A stretch of 64,000 bases of DNA from Homarus americanus (GCF_018991925.1 NW_024756966.1:737501-801500); one strand, 5' to 3'; counted from the first letter of the stretch, positions 52,940 to 63,763 are shown. Numbers and translations are program-made. Notes: generated by a model not told the origin, from the letters alone.

Positions 52940-55790
52940 CGGCCACCAAAGAAATGATTCGGGAGATGACTCACTTCATGACTGATTACACTCAGGACCG
53001 CTTCCTCGCCCCCCTAGCTCTTCAAATACTGGCAATAATACCACATCTATTTTGTCAGAGGACACACACAAAGGCTAAGCACAAAGAAAATGTGGCAGCA
53101 ATGAAGAGAAGGTTGACAATGTGGCAGACTGGGGCCCTAGATGATCTCCTATGTGAAGCAAGAACACTGCAGGAGAGACTAAAATCTACGGGTGACGGAA
53201 AGCAAAACACCGATGACGTGGCAAGACAATTTGGAAACAAAATGCGTGTGGGAAAAGTGTCTCTCGCGGTAAGATCTCTCACACATGAATCCTCCGGTGG
53301 AGTGATGCCAATAAACAGAGCGACATTAAAACTATTGAAAGAGAAACATCCCCCTGCAAGCGAAGATGAAGGCATCAGGCTCCAGGGTGCTTATATCCCA
53401 CCAAACGCTGTCCTGTTCGAGAAAATAACAGGAGAGATGGTGTGGAAAAAGGCACTGAAGACTCGAGGCGGAGCCGGCCCTTCAGGTCTGGATGCAAACG
53501 GTTGGAGAGTCATCCTCAGCACAAACAAGTTTGGCCCTGTAGCAAGCGATCTCTGCACTGCCATTGCCACCCTTGCAAGAAAGCTTGCATCCTCTTGCTG
53601 CCATCACCTCCAGGCTCTGACGGCCTGCCGCCTTATTCCTCTGGAAAAGAAACCAGGATGTAGACCTATAGGGGTGGGGGAAGTGCTGAGGCGGATCATC
53701 GGAAAGTGTATAATGGAGGTGGTAAAGGATGATGTCAGGGCAGCAGCAGGGAACCTACAAGTGTGTGCTGGCCACCAGGCTGGTGGGGAGGCGGCCATTC
53801 ACGCCATGAGATTGATATTTGAGCAGCGTGATTGTGAGGCCGTTCTCCTGGTGGATGCTTCAAACGCATTCAACATACTTAACCGCAAGGCGGCACTGCA
53901 CAACATCAAGATCAAGTGTCCTAGCTTTGCGATGTATGTTGAAAATTCGTATAGGAATCCTTCAGACCTCTACGTAGTAAACAACAAGGCTCTACGAGGT
54001 GATACCATCCTACAGTCGACCGAGGGAACAACACAGGGAGACCCCGTTGCAATGGCAATGTATGCAATAGGCCTATCAGTGCTCCAACAAGAAATAAAGT
54101 ATGAAACAACTGGGGTCAAACAAGTGGCATATGCTGATGACCTCACAGGAGCAGGAAAAGTGGAGGACATCAAAAAGTGGTGGGACCTGGTAACATCGCG
54201 AGGTCCACAAATAGGGTACCACCCAAACGCCAGCAAATCCTTCCTCATCGTGAAGCCAGATCATTATGATCGGGCTGTGGAGGTTTTCGGCGAAAGTGAG
54301 GTCAAAATAACTAAGGACGGCCAAAGACATCTAGGCGCAGTAATTGGCACTACGGACTTCAAGACCCAGTACGTAGGGGGAAAGGTGAATGAGTGGGTTA
54401 GCGAAATCCATGCTCTATCGGAGATTGCTAACACAGAGCCACATGCGGCCTTTGCAGCATTCACACATGGAGTCAAGCATCGTTGGAACTACCTGATGCG
54501 TACCATCCCTGAGATCCGACCCCTCCTCCACCCTTTGGAAGAAGCAATCAGTGTCAAGTTCATTCCCAAACTAGTGAAACACCACGACTTAACCCCAGTA
54601 GAAAGAACACTTCTTGCACTTCCACCAAGACTGGGAGGGATGGGACTAACTAATCCAGAGGAGATTGCTGACTCTGAACATCAAAATTCACTTAAGCTCA
54701 CGGCAGCCCTCACTGACCACATAATAGCCCAGAATGCAACAGGGGAAGTGGACACCAGCGAAGTTAATAAGATCCGTAGATCCATTACAACAGATCGGCA
54801 GCACTGCCAAAATGACATGTTGCAGCAACTATTGCTGCAGGTTCCAGAAAATTTGACAAAAAAAGTAGCTATAGCGCAGGAGGTGGGCGCCTCGAACTGG
54901 TTAACTACGTTACCGATAAGGGCAAATGGTTTCAGCCTTAACAAACAAGAATTTACAGATGCCATTGCTCTAAGGTACGGTTGGCCAGTAGATGGTTTGC
55001 CCTCCCAATGCGTGTGTGGCTATTCCTATGATGGCGATCACGCCATGGTTTGCAAGAAGGGGGGCTTCATATGCATGAGGCATGACGAGGTAAGGGATCT
55101 CACAGCAAATATGTTGAAGGAAACCTGCCGGGACGTCATGGTAGAACCGACCCTCCTTCCACTGGATGGCGAGATCCTCCAACACAGGACTTCAAACACA
55201 TCTAACGAAGCCCGTGTGGACGTCAGTGCTCGAGGATTCTGGACGCGGGGACAGCGAGCCTTCTTCGACATCAGGATTTTTGATCCCATGGCCGTTTGTC
55301 ACCGTAACCTAGCTCTCGATGCTGCACATAGGAGGAACGAGAACGACAAGAGAAGGGCATATGGGGAGAGAATTCAAAATGTCGATCAAGGCAGCTTCAC
55401 TCCGCTAGTGTTCACAACCTCTGGTGGGATGGGCCCAAGCGCAAGATGTTTCTACGCCAGACTCGCGGAGCTGATCTCCGAACAGAAGCAGCAGCCCAGA
55501 AGTTATGTCACAGCCTGGATGAGATGTCGACTGTCCTTCTCTCTCCTTCGGTCGGCTTTGCTCTGCCTCAGGGGAACGAGAGCTTCTGCCCCTACTCCGT
55601 CAACTGCTGCAGATATCGACTATGAGGCTACAGTCACCGAATGCCGCATCGATCTGCGGCTCAACTAATTTAACACAGATAGGATAGTTGCTTATGTATT
55701 AGGATATTTAATATTAAGGTAAATAAATGGTGGCGAAGGTGTGGCTATTGGGGGAGGCTGGAGGCCACGTATAAAAAAAAAAAAAAAAAA
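52940..55790 (+). mobile_element. Non-LTR retrotransposon with restriction-like endonuclease, 5'-truncated
   Basis: The insertion begins where the TAG/TGG repeat breaks off (about 52939) and ends with 18 A residues (55773-55790). It resumes with 20 bp (55791-55810) identical to 52909-52928, a likely target-site duplication, though in a repeat this could be coincidence. The 3' UTR is only about 105 bp and holds AATAAA at 55722. The protein lacks the N-terminal DNA-binding region usual in R2-like elements and starts in coding-like sequence, so the 5' end is probably truncated, as in target-primed reverse transcription. An intact frame and intact A tract indicate a recent event. Clade (R2, R4/Dong, NeSL, CRE, Hero or Utopia-like) cannot be fixed by eye. 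Confidence 0.9.
52954..55668 (+). CDS. Reverse transcriptase / RLE endonuclease polyprotein
   Basis: This 904-codon reading starts at the first ATG after the minisatellite; the frame is open upstream to 52759 only through the repeat. Residues 1-150 are helical and basic, the linker ahead of the RT. GPSGLDANGW lies near 176-184 and RPIGVGEVLRR near 237-247. RT motif A is VDASNAFN with catalytic D301, motif B GTTQGDP (358-364), motif C YADD with D395/D396, motif D GYHPNASK (421-428) and LGAVIG near 460. The thumb region includes LPPRLGGMGL (about 556). A CCHC knuckle is C686, C688, H696, C700. It is followed by RVDV (D756) and FFDIR (D772), the spacing of a PD-(D/E)XK-type restriction-like endonuclease. 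The product would copy its RNA at a nicked target. No stop or frameshift interrupts it. The first residues of the true protein are missing, so activity of this copy is unlikely. Confidence 0.93.
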   Translation: MIREMTHFMTDYTQDRFLAPLALQILAIIPHLFCQRTHTKAKHKENVAAMKRRLTMWQTGALDDLLCEARTLQERLKSTGDGKQNTDDVARQFGNKMRVGKVSLAVRSLTHESSGGVMPINRATLKLLKEKHPPASEDEGIRLQGAYIPPNAVLFEKITGEMVWKKALKTRGGAGPSGLDANGWRVILSTNKFGPVASDLCTAIATLARKLASSCCHHLQALTACRLIPLEKKPGCRPIGVGEVLRRIIGKCIMEVVKDDVRAAAGNLQVCAGHQAGGEAAIHAMRLIFEQRDCEAVLLVDASNAFNILNRKAALHNIKIKCPSFAMYVENSYRNPSDLYVVNNKALRGDTILQSTEGTTQGDPVAMAMYAIGLSVLQQEIKYETTGVKQVAYADDLTGAGKVEDIKKWWDLVTSRGPQIGYHPNASKSFLIVKPDHYDRAVEVFGESEVKITKDGQRHLGAVIGTTDFKTQYVGGKVNEWVSEIHALSEIANTEPHAAFAAFTHGVKHRWNYLMRTIPEIRPLLHPLEEAISVKFIPKLVKHHDLTPVERTLLALPPRLGGMGLTNPEEIADSEHQNSLKLTAALTDHIIAQNATGEVDTSEVNKIRRSITTDRQHCQNDMLQQLLLQVPENLTKKVAIAQEVGASNWLTTLPIRANGFSLNKQEFTDAIALRYGWPVDGLPSQCVCGYSYDGDHAMVCKKGGFICMRHDEVRDLTANMLKETCRDVMVEPTLLPLDGEILQHRTSNTSNEARVDVSARGFWTRGQRAFFDIRIFDPMAVCHRNLALDAAHRRNENDKRRAYGERIQNVDQGSFTPLVFTTSGGMGPSARCFYARLAELISEQKQQPRSYVTAWMRCRLSFSLLRSALLCLRGTRASAPTPSTAADIDYEATVTECRIDLRLN

Positions 55791-55835
55791 GTAGTATTAG
55801 TGGTGGTAGTAGTAGTGGTAATAATAGTCCACAGT
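55791..55835. repeat. TAG/TGG minisatellite, right part
   Basis: GTAGTATTAGTGGTGGTAGT then TAG/TGG/TAA triplets, the continuation of the array interrupted by the retroelement. Confidence 0.93.
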
Positions 55836-55839
55836 CACT

Positions 55840-56050
55840 TAGTGTACTTTTTCAGGTATTTCCATCTGAATTAAGTAACTATTATCACTATATTATACAT
55901 TAGAGGCAGTTAGAACTGGGGATCATTAATAACTTTAAAAAAAATACTTTAAAAATTTTTGAAAAACATTCATAAGACAACATCAATTTATAACCTAAAC
56001 ATCTTATAAAATTAATTTGGAAAAATAGAAAACATTAACAAACATTATTA
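55840..56050. other. AT-rich unique DNA, no gene seen
   Basis: Strongly AT-rich, no tandem structure. Confidence 0.5.
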
Positions 56051-56053
56051 ATA

Positions 56054-56055
<2 letters not shown>

Positions 56056-56084
<29 letters not shown>
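56056..56084. repeat. (GA)n microsatellite
   Basis: Short perfect GA run. Confidence 0.93.
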
Positions 56085-56307
56085 TATTAGCAACAGCACG
56101 TTTGGCCGCCCATCACCACCGCCGCCCAAACTGCATATTAATATGATGGAGGAGTAATGGCATGGGCGGTGGGTGTGTATATGTCGCCGCCCACCCGCCC
56201 ACTTTGTCCATTCGTGTCATTAGGTGGGGGGGGGGGGGACATTGGGTGGGTCTTCACATTGCCCGCCCTAAATAATGCATTGACACCCACAACAACCACC
56301 CAGGCGT

Positions 56308-56535
56308 ACTTAAACACACACACACACACACACACGTAGTTACACCCTGACATATGTGTGTTTATATACATACACTCATACGTAAACATCCATTCATCCA
56401 TCCATCATCCACATCCAGATACATATACTTAGATACACACACATTGCACATCCACATCTACAACTATATTCTGAAACACACACATACATACATACATACA
56501 TACATACATACATACATACATACATACATACAAAG
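56308..56535. repeat. (CA)n and (CATA)n microsatellites
   Basis: CA run at 56310-56334 and CATA run at 56483-56531. Confidence 0.95.
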
Positions 56536-56549
56536 AAACATTTAAGCAG

Positions 56550-56625
56550 TAGTGTAGGGTGGAGTGGGGTGGTGCGGGGTGGGGTGGGGTGGTGCGGGGT
56601 GTGGGTGGGGTGGTGCAGCATTGTC
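56550..56625. repeat. GGGGTGGTGCGGGGTGGG repeat
   Basis: Three to four G-rich units; a candidate G-quadruplex on the + strand. Confidence 0.8.
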
Positions 56626-56749
56626 AACAGGGTTGAGGTGCGGTGTGTACGAGTGTGTTGCGCACCTCACCTGTACACACCTGTTATTAACTCACACCTG
56701 CCGCAGCCACTACACACCCGCCTCACCACGTGTACCGCTGCCTCCCTGT

Positions 56750-56750
56750 A

Positions 56751-56797
<47 letters not shown>

Positions 56798-56798
56798 C
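56750..56798. repeat. (ATT)n microsatellite
   Basis: About 15 perfect TTA triplets. Confidence 0.97.
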
Positions 56799-56959
56799 AT
56801 ATTTTTCTTTTCTGCATCACTATCTTCAACAACACTATCATAGTCATCTTAGTAGTCCTTCCGTCATCATCATCACCATACTATGAATCACCATCGTTAC
56901 CACCACCCATAGGAAGTGCGTCATTACTACTGGCGTTACTCTCCGGTTTATTCATCCGA

Positions 56960-57131
<172 letters not shown>

Positions 57132-57261
57132 GCATAATTATATACAGAGCAGGATTAGCATCAGTGTTACGGCATAATTACTCACCTGTGTAATACCATA
57201 TTAATTAAACGATTTACATGTCAAACGCCTCATGATAAGGCCTTTTAGGTCCGGGCATGAC

Positions 57262-57376
<115 letters not shown>

Positions 57377-57564
57377 AAGACGTGAAAAGTGTGTTTATGG
57401 ACCTAAAGGATGGATTACACACACACACACACGCTCCAAAAACAGTATCATGTCGACTATGAACACCTGAAGGTAATTGCTCCTGCGTTAGTAATTATAG
57501 AAGTCATTTTCTGGTAACTCCAATGCTCAGGTGTTTCAATATAATTTGCCTGGATTCGTTTATC

Positions 57565-57865
57565 TTTTAAGCTCTTTATGTCGTGCCGATTAAACAGACA
57601 GGCGATTTTAGTCCTCTTTACGTCGTCCCTATAAAACAGAGGATCACATAGCCCCTTGTGCATCGTGCCCATTATACAAAAACCTCAATACCTTTTATCA
57701 ACCTTCTAATAACATGCTTATTAAACAAAACAAACAATCCTACCCTAGTGCCCATTAAACGAAGGACTGCTATCTCGAGTCCCAATTATATTCAGTGTCC
57801 AATTAGATATAGGCCTACAGTCTCTACTAGTCCATTTAAATCGTGCCTATTAAACATGTAAGTCC
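57565..57865. repeat. Degenerate 40-45 bp CGTGCCNATTAAACA repeat
   Basis: GTGCC(G/C)ATTAAAC or close variants occur at about 57583, 57625, 57666, 57717, 57749 and 57845. Spacers are pyrimidine-rich. It looks like a very old tandem array. Confidence 0.6.
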
Positions 57866-57921
57866 GGTTATCTCAATGGTATCTGCTTAGTCATGATTTT
57901 TGGTCGTGTATTGGAAGTATA

Positions 57922-58089
57922 GTGTCCCAGAAAGATGTCCCTCCTTCCTTCTCTCCCTGTATGCTCCCTTCCTTCATCTCTACCTTCTCCCTGTCTCCTT
58001 GCTCCCTGCCTCCCTCCCTCCCACCCTCCCTCCAACTCACAGTGTCTCAGGGAGCAGGCAGGGAGGGAAGGACATTTTCTGGGGCACCC
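57922..58089. mobile_element. Mariner-type MITE or hairpin element
   Basis: The left end GTGTCCCAGAAAGATGTCCC and the right end, read inverted, GGTGCCCCAGAAAATGTCC match over about 40 bp including TCCCTCC and GCTCCC blocks. TA lies at both edges (57920-57921 and 58090-58091). The ends resemble the CAGGGTGTCCCA type at 32774. The interior is pyrimidine-rich and non-coding. Confidence 0.68.
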
Positions 58090-58169
58090 TATTTTGCGAC
58101 TCACAGCTCTTCGTATTGTTATCATTTGTTCTCTCATTATCTGTTCGTCTTGTTTATTTTATCTGGTAT

Positions 58170-58275
58170 GATTCACCTGAGAATTAGACACCCTAGTTTA
58201 TCTCGCCTTAATATTAGACACCCTAACCTAACCTAACCAAAGCTAACCAAAGCTAACCTAACCTACCCTAACCTC
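58170..58275 (+). mobile_element. Palindromic TTAGG-core element, left arm plus CCTAA run
   Basis: GATTCACCTGAGAATTAGAC, CCCTAGTTTATCTCGCC, then ATTAGACACCCTAACCTAAC. CCTAA units continue with CAAAG variants to 58270. Confidence 0.72.
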
Positions 58276-58377
58276 CAACTGACAGACCTATTTCTCCACC
58301 CTCCAAGGACGACGTTCACCCTTATGAAGATGACAAGGGAAAGGAGGAAACGGAAACAGAATGATAATTACAAATCC

Positions 58378-58520
58378 TCTTCGATCTTACCCCCCAACCC
58401 ACTCTCCTACCCCCCAACCCACCCTCGACCCACTCTCCTACCCACCCTCGACCTACTCTCCTACCCACCCTCCTACCCACCCTCGACCCACCCTCCTACC
58501 CCCAACCCACCCATCCGTCC
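58378..58520. repeat. CTCCTACCCACCCTCGACCC repeat
   Basis: About seven copies of a 20-24 bp C-rich unit. Confidence 0.92.
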
Positions 58521-58847
58521 CCTCCCCACCACCCAGCCTTCGTGCCAGTGTTGCAAACGTCTTACCTGTTATTTCCCTTAACCCGGGCCAGCGTTGCCAA
58601 CTGTACTTGACTGACTCCCAAGATGGTGGATAATTGATTTTTTTTTGTTTCTTGTTTGTTTCTGATATTTTGTTTGTTTTTTCTTGTTGTTGTTGTTCTT
58701 CTTCTTCTGTTAAATTCGTTTTTGCTCGTTTTATTTGTTTCTGGGTTGTGTTTTGTTTTTAGTTGATTTGTTTGTTATTGTTTTTTGTTTTGGGGGGATT
58801 TTCTTTCATTCTCTCTCTGTTTATGGCTAAATCATTATGTGTGGGGA

Positions 58848-58975
58848 TTGGTAGACCTGGATGAGTCATGTGAGAGATTGGTAGCCCTGATTAGGTTGTT
58901 GTCGGTAAGATTGGTAGCCCTGATTAGGTTGTTGTCGGTAAGATTGGTAGCCCTGGTGGTGTTGTCATTACACTC
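58848..58975. repeat. 33-bp GATTGGTAGCCCTGATTAGG repeat
   Basis: Two perfect copies (58874 and 58907 region) with partial copies on both sides; the unit also contains TTGTTGTCGGTAA. Confidence 0.92.
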
Positions 58976-59001
58976 CTGGCGTTGAGAAGTCTTCGACATG
59001 T

Positions 59002-59062
59002 TAATTGGTCAGGTGATGTCCCAGCGACCAATCAGCCGCCAGTTTCCGGTCATTAGCCAATC
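59002..59062. promoter_or_regulatory. Three CCAAT boxes in 60 bp
   Basis: ATTGG at 59004 and CCAAT at 59028 and 59057. CGACCAATCAGC at 59025 is a full NF-Y-type match. No downstream gene is visible. Confidence 0.35.
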
Positions 59063-59149
59063 GCCAGTCAGATTATACCAGCGGCGATTGAGGATTCGTT
59101 ATTGACACAGGTGGTTAAATGGGACCCTGTACGATTTTTTTTTTGGGGG

Positions 59150-59340
59150 GTGACATGAACGTTATTTGAACACCGTGGTAAAGGGGTTTTATCACGGGAT
59201 TGGATCGTGTGACTGGGATTCGAATGCTGTGATTAGGTTTGAGATTCGAACGGTACTGATACGTATCGATAAAAGGGATTCGTTTTGGGGGATTCGATTA
59301 TATGATTGATATTCGAACTTTACCAAGAATCATGTGTGGT
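59150..59340. repeat. Degenerate GGGATTCGAA repeat
   Basis: GATTCGAA or GATTCG words occur at about 59217, 59243, 59276, 59289 and 59307, at irregular spacing. Confidence 0.5.
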
Positions 59341-59344
59341 TTTT

Positions 59345-59700
59345 TTTAGTCATTTTATATCATTACTTATGTATTATGGAATTAATTAGTGTATACATGA
59401 TATGGATTTTTATGTATGAATATTAATCTTCTCATTTACATATGGATTAAATAATATATGAATGGTTATATAATTTAATTCATTCTTTTATATAATTCTT
59501 CATATATTATCCATTTTCACTCACTTCCCTTTATCATTCATTATCATTACTCTTCATTATATCACTAATAACCATATACCACACCTGGCTGCCTGACACC
59601 TGAGAGTAATTAGTGGTTGATTGTTTACCGAGTCTTATAATGGAAGGAAATTGAAGGACAGTCAATTTTGTTCACCTGACTCCTACCTGTCATCACTTCC
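59345..59700. other. AT-rich unique DNA, no gene seen
   Basis: ATATATGAA and TTATATAAT words; no tandem array or exon seen. Confidence 0.5.
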
Positions 59701-59703
59701 GTC

Positions 59704-59873
59704 AATCTGTCTGTCTGTGTCTGTCTGTCTGTCCGTTTTTATGTATTTTTGATTGTTTACCTGTTTGTGTCTGTCTTCTTTATGTATGTATGTTTGTTTG
59801 TTTAGTTGTCTTCCTGTGTTTTTGTTTGTTTACCTGTCTCATTGTCTGCTTGTATGTCGCTTTTATCTACGTT

Positions 59874-59907
<34 letters not shown>
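59704..59907. repeat. (CTGT)n drift and (TC)n microsatellite
   Basis: CTGTCTGT words at 59707-59735 and a TC run at 59876-59906. Confidence 0.88.
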
Positions 59908-59908
<1 letters not shown>

Positions 59909-59989
59909 TCCATATACCCAGGTAATTAATCTCCATATGCAAATGAGTTTACCTTCGTGTATAACTCTAAACCTTCACTATTAACGTAT

Positions 59990-60340
59990 GTAAGTAGACT
60001 ATGTATAAGGAAATGAATAATTTGTCTTGTCATTCATATTATACATAGGCCATGAATATGAATTGATAAGAATGAGTGTGAATGTGAATAATCCAACTTA
60101 TACATGCATACATAATACTACTATAAGTATATGTATATAGATATGTATATTTCAGAATGAGTGTATGCATGAATAATTGTATTTGTGTGTGTGTGTTTGA
60201 TGTATAAGAATGAATAATGCATAATCATGACTGAGAAAGTGTGTACGTTTATGTATAAGTATATAATGTATACTGTACATGGCCATTCATGGTGAATAAT
60301 GTATAGAAATATGTATAATGTTGTTAATACTTGTGCGGAT
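59990..60340. repeat. Degenerate ATGTATAAGAATGAATAAT DNA
   Basis: GAATAAT, TGTATAAG and GTATAT words recur for about 350 bp without a fixed unit. Confidence 0.5.
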
Positions 60341-60344
60341 ATTA

Positions 60345-60555
60345 CACAGAGAGAGAGAGAGAGAGAGAGAGATCAGTAAGCAGCAAAATACACACGTGAG
60401 TATGTGTGTGTGTATAAGTATAATTGTATACATGATCGCGTGCGTGGCCAGATATTAAGCGAGCAGCGTTTCTCTGAAGTTGGTGTAATTTGAGAGAGAA
60501 AACTTGCGAGGTGTGATCATGTTGAGTGAAGTCATTATGAGGAAGAACCCAGGGA

Positions 60556-60594
<39 letters not shown>
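60345..60594. repeat. (GA)n and (TC)n microsatellites
   Basis: GA run at 60349-60372 and TC run at 60557-60592, complementary and 185 bp apart. Confidence 0.94.
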
Positions 60595-60616
60595 GTTTAC
60601 ACGTTGTTAGGTGGTA

Positions 60617-60730
60617 TCATTCACCTGCAGATGTTTCTACATAGTATCACTTCCCCCAAATGGCGTTAGGGTGATTAATCTTCAGGTGAAATAAGCTGGG
60701 GTGGAGTTTCTTCAGGTGATCCTTAATAAC
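60617..60730 (-). mobile_element. Palindromic TTAGG-core element, right arm with short left end
   Basis: GGCGTTAGGGTGATTAATCT, TCAGGTGAAATAAGCTGGGG and TTCTTCAGGTGATCC run in the order of the right arm. A short inverted piece, TTCACCTGCAGAT, lies 60 bp to the left. CTTAATAACA directly outside the arm also follows the copy at 32202. Confidence 0.78.
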
Positions 60731-60734
60731 AGAA

Positions 60735-61290
60735 AATATAGTCATACACCTGATTTAATTAAACCTTGGATAACATATCACATAGTCATCTGATTAAAAA
60801 ATAAATAAAATAAAAATAAAAATGAAAATGCACTCAAAATTCATAATAGGATTTACTTACATGAAACTCAATACATTACACCAAATATAAGAGTTCTACA
60901 CAAATCGCTACATAATATACCACCATAAACGAAATCTTTATATAATATAGGATATGAAAACCCCCCACTAATACATGAATTACTTAAAGCAATCGACTCA
61001 CCTGTTCCCAATAACTGAATCATGTAATAGAAACTTACGTGCTGAAAATCTCTTCTAGGTGTCAATAACATGCTCCCGTTCTTCCTATGTTTACTTGTGA
61101 GAGCTCGCCAAAGAGGGCTAATTAGACTCCCCTGGTCACTGGTGGGTATTATGAGTCTTATTGGGTCGGTTAAAAGAGTCTAATATTGCGAGGGTCATGG
61201 AAGCCTTACCACACGGGGACGCTGGAACCCTTACCTGTGTTAATATGCGGTTGTTGGGTTGTCAGCGAAATAACAAGATGTTGCTTATTG
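60735..61290. other. Unique DNA, no gene seen
   Basis: A-rich then mixed DNA. No recognisable coding region. Confidence 0.5.
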
Positions 61291-61544
61291 GAGTTTTTCT
61301 GGTTTCTGGCAAGAGGGGTGGGTGGGGGGAGGAGGGGAAGGGGGGTTGTGAGAGGGGTGAGGAGGGAGTTAAGGGGGGTTGAGAGGGTAGAACGGGAAAT
61401 GGACAGACATACACAGACAGTAATCTTCAGGGGAGGATTTGGAAGGCAAGAAATGGACAGACAGACAGAAACAAAGTGATAGTAATAATTATGAGACAGA
61501 GACATGTACAGAAATATCTATTAGTAATTATTAAGATTATCAGT

Positions 61545-61728
61545 GATGAAGAGGTGAGTAACATCATGAATAAGGGGCAATGAGTAACGTGAATAAGGGG
61601 CTATGAGTAACATGAATAAGGGGCTATGAGTAACATGAATAAGGGGCTATGAGTAACATGAATAAGGGGCTATGAGTAACATGAATACAGACGATGAGTA
61701 ACATAAGTAGGGGCTATGAGTAACATCT
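61545..61728. repeat. 23-bp GAGTAACATGAATAAGGGGC repeat
   Basis: Eight copies; four in the middle (61590-61680) are identical. Confidence 0.95.
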
Positions 61729-61989
61729 CCTGACCAGTTACCATGAAGACCTCGTGTGCTGTGTGTCATTAGACCATTAGACCATTAGTTGTAACGCCAT
61801 CACCCTCTCCTCCCTCATTCACCCATCTAGTGCTGCCAACTCTCACTCGTTCTCAGAGATTCGTAACGTGAATATCACTCTTACTTAAACCGAGGGAACT
61901 GATCATACTGACTCACTTTTAGTTTCTTGGAGATTTGTAAAGTTAATTTTTTTGTGTAAGTTGACGAACGAATATAATTGATTCACCCA

Positions 61990-62160
61990 ATTCACCACTC
62001 TACCCTTAACCCACTCCTTTCACCCTTACCCCCACTCCTCCGTCACCCTTAACCCACTCCCTTCACCCTTATCCCCACTCCTCCGTCACCCTTAACCCAC
62101 TACCTCCTTACCCTTAACCCACTACCTCCTTACTCCCACCCTTACCCCCTCTCCCCCCCA
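61990..62160. repeat. CACCCTTAACCCACTCC repeat
   Basis: About seven units of 18-22 bp with CCTTACCCCCACTCC variants. Confidence 0.88.
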
Positions 62161-62261
62161 CCAATGCGAACCAGCGACCCGGGAACCCAAGACTAACGGG
62201 GAACCAACATGAACCAGAAATCGACGTAAGCAGTCACCCGTGGCCAAGGTGACTGACTTCA

Positions 62262-62548
62262 AGTGTATTGTGGGTTCTTGGCCGGGTTCACTTAGGTCTC
62301 GTCTGGTTCTTGGCCGGGTTCATTTAGGTCTCGTCTGGTTTGGCCGGGTTCATTTAGGTCTCGTCTGGTTCTTGGCCGGGTTCAGGTCTCGTCTGGTTCT
62401 GGCCGGGTTCACTTAGGTCTCGTCTGGTTCGTGGCCGGGTTCACTTAGGTCTCGTCTGGTTCTTGGCCGGGTTCACTTAGGTCTCGTCTGGTTCGTGGCC
62501 GGGTTCACTTAGGTCTCGTCTGGTTCTTGGCCGGGTTCACTTCAGTTT
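62262..62548. repeat. 32-bp GGCCGGGTTCACTTAGGTCT repeat
   Basis: Nine copies, each also containing CGTCTGGTTCTT. Variants are TTCATTTAGG and GTTCGTGG; one copy lacks ACTTA. Confidence 0.96.
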
Positions 62549-62583
62549 CGTTTGTCTACCTCTATATCTGCTTGTGTATCGCC

Positions 62584-62584
<1 letters not shown>

Positions 62585-62620
<36 letters not shown>

Positions 62621-62622
62621 TA
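62585..62622. repeat. (CTAT)n microsatellite
   Basis: About nine CTAT units. Confidence 0.95.
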
Positions 62623-62629
62623 ATCAGTC

Positions 62630-63330
62630 TCTCTCTGTTTTAACCTGTATGCCTGTCTCTGTCAATCTGTCTGTCTTAAAACAATACCTACGCCATAAGG
62701 GCCAAAGCGTATACGCAAGAACACCACAAGCGTATATACCTGTCTTCACACTCCACCCAGGACGCAATGTAATAATTACCAATAATAATCCTGAATATAA
62801 TTAAGTTCGAGTCCTCCGGGAGATAATTAATCATGTATAGTATAATTATTTACCATATTATTAACGGCAATGGAATAAAATTGATCTTGTGGTTATTGAG
62901 AAGGTAAGGTAATTAGCTGAGATCATTAGAGTCATTAGAGGTTGTTTGAGAGTTAATTAGATGACGTGTATCATTACTTTTTAAATTGAAGGTTGTTGAG
63001 TGTAATTGATTCTTCTTTTGTGTTTTTTAGTGGTGTTTAGTATGATTAGAAATCACTTTGAGACCAAGATGAATATTAGAAACCGGTTTTTGGTGTTTGG
63101 TGATTTATTCCTTTAGAAACCATTTTAGTGAAAGGTTAAAATTAAAAACTTTTTATTGGTTTTCTCTGGCTTCTGGTACCAGTAGAAACCGCTGAAGGTC
63201 AAGTGAAAATTAGAAACCTATAAACCACCTGACGGAACCATATTGAGATATAGAATCCCTAAGAGAGAACGAAACCTCGAGAGTGTCATTAAGAAACCCA
63301 GGATAGGTAGATAGAAACCCCCGCAGAGAC
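62630..63330. other. Unique DNA, no gene seen
   Basis: Mixed and AT-rich. From 63030 TTAGAAACC words recur about ten times at 30-50 bp spacing, a likely degenerate repeat. Confidence 0.5.
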
Positions 63331-63344
63331 AAATTGAAACCCCT

Positions 63345-63425
63345 TACTCACAAACAGCAGCCCTAGACACAAACAGCAGCCCTAGACACAAACAGCAACC
63401 CCTTCGACACAAACAGAAACCCTTT
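63345..63425. repeat. 19-bp CACAAACAGCAGCCCTAGA repeat
   Basis: Three to four copies, the last with CAACCCCTTCG. Confidence 0.9.
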
Positions 63426-63599
63426 GATTCAAACAAAAAACCCCAGAGGCAGATAGAAACCAGGGGAGAGTCGCGGCTGCAGTAAAAACCGTGGGTGTTG
63501 TTATTCTGGTGTCGGGCAGTAATTTCCTTGTTAACACGCCCGCACGCTCTCCGCCTTACACACACGCCTTGCTACACGCCCGCATACACACGTGGTGGG

Positions 63600-63763
63600 T
63601 ATACATACATATATACATACATACATACATACATACATACATGTTAATACGTACATACATACGCTAACATGATTCATCTACCATGTGATAGAGATTGCAA
63701 CATACATACATACATACATACATACATACATACATACATACATACATACATACATACATACAC
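63600..63763. repeat. Two (CATA)n microsatellites
   Basis: CATA runs at 63604-63642 and 63700-63762. Confidence 0.96.

Noticed and set aside
52695..52985. Gly/Ser-rich protein in the alternative phase upstream of the retroelement
   Set aside because: It is the TAG/TGG minisatellite in another frame and ends just inside the element.
53055..55289. Several minus-strand and alternate-phase frames inside the retroelement
   Set aside because: They are antisense or shifted shadows of the RT/endonuclease coding region.
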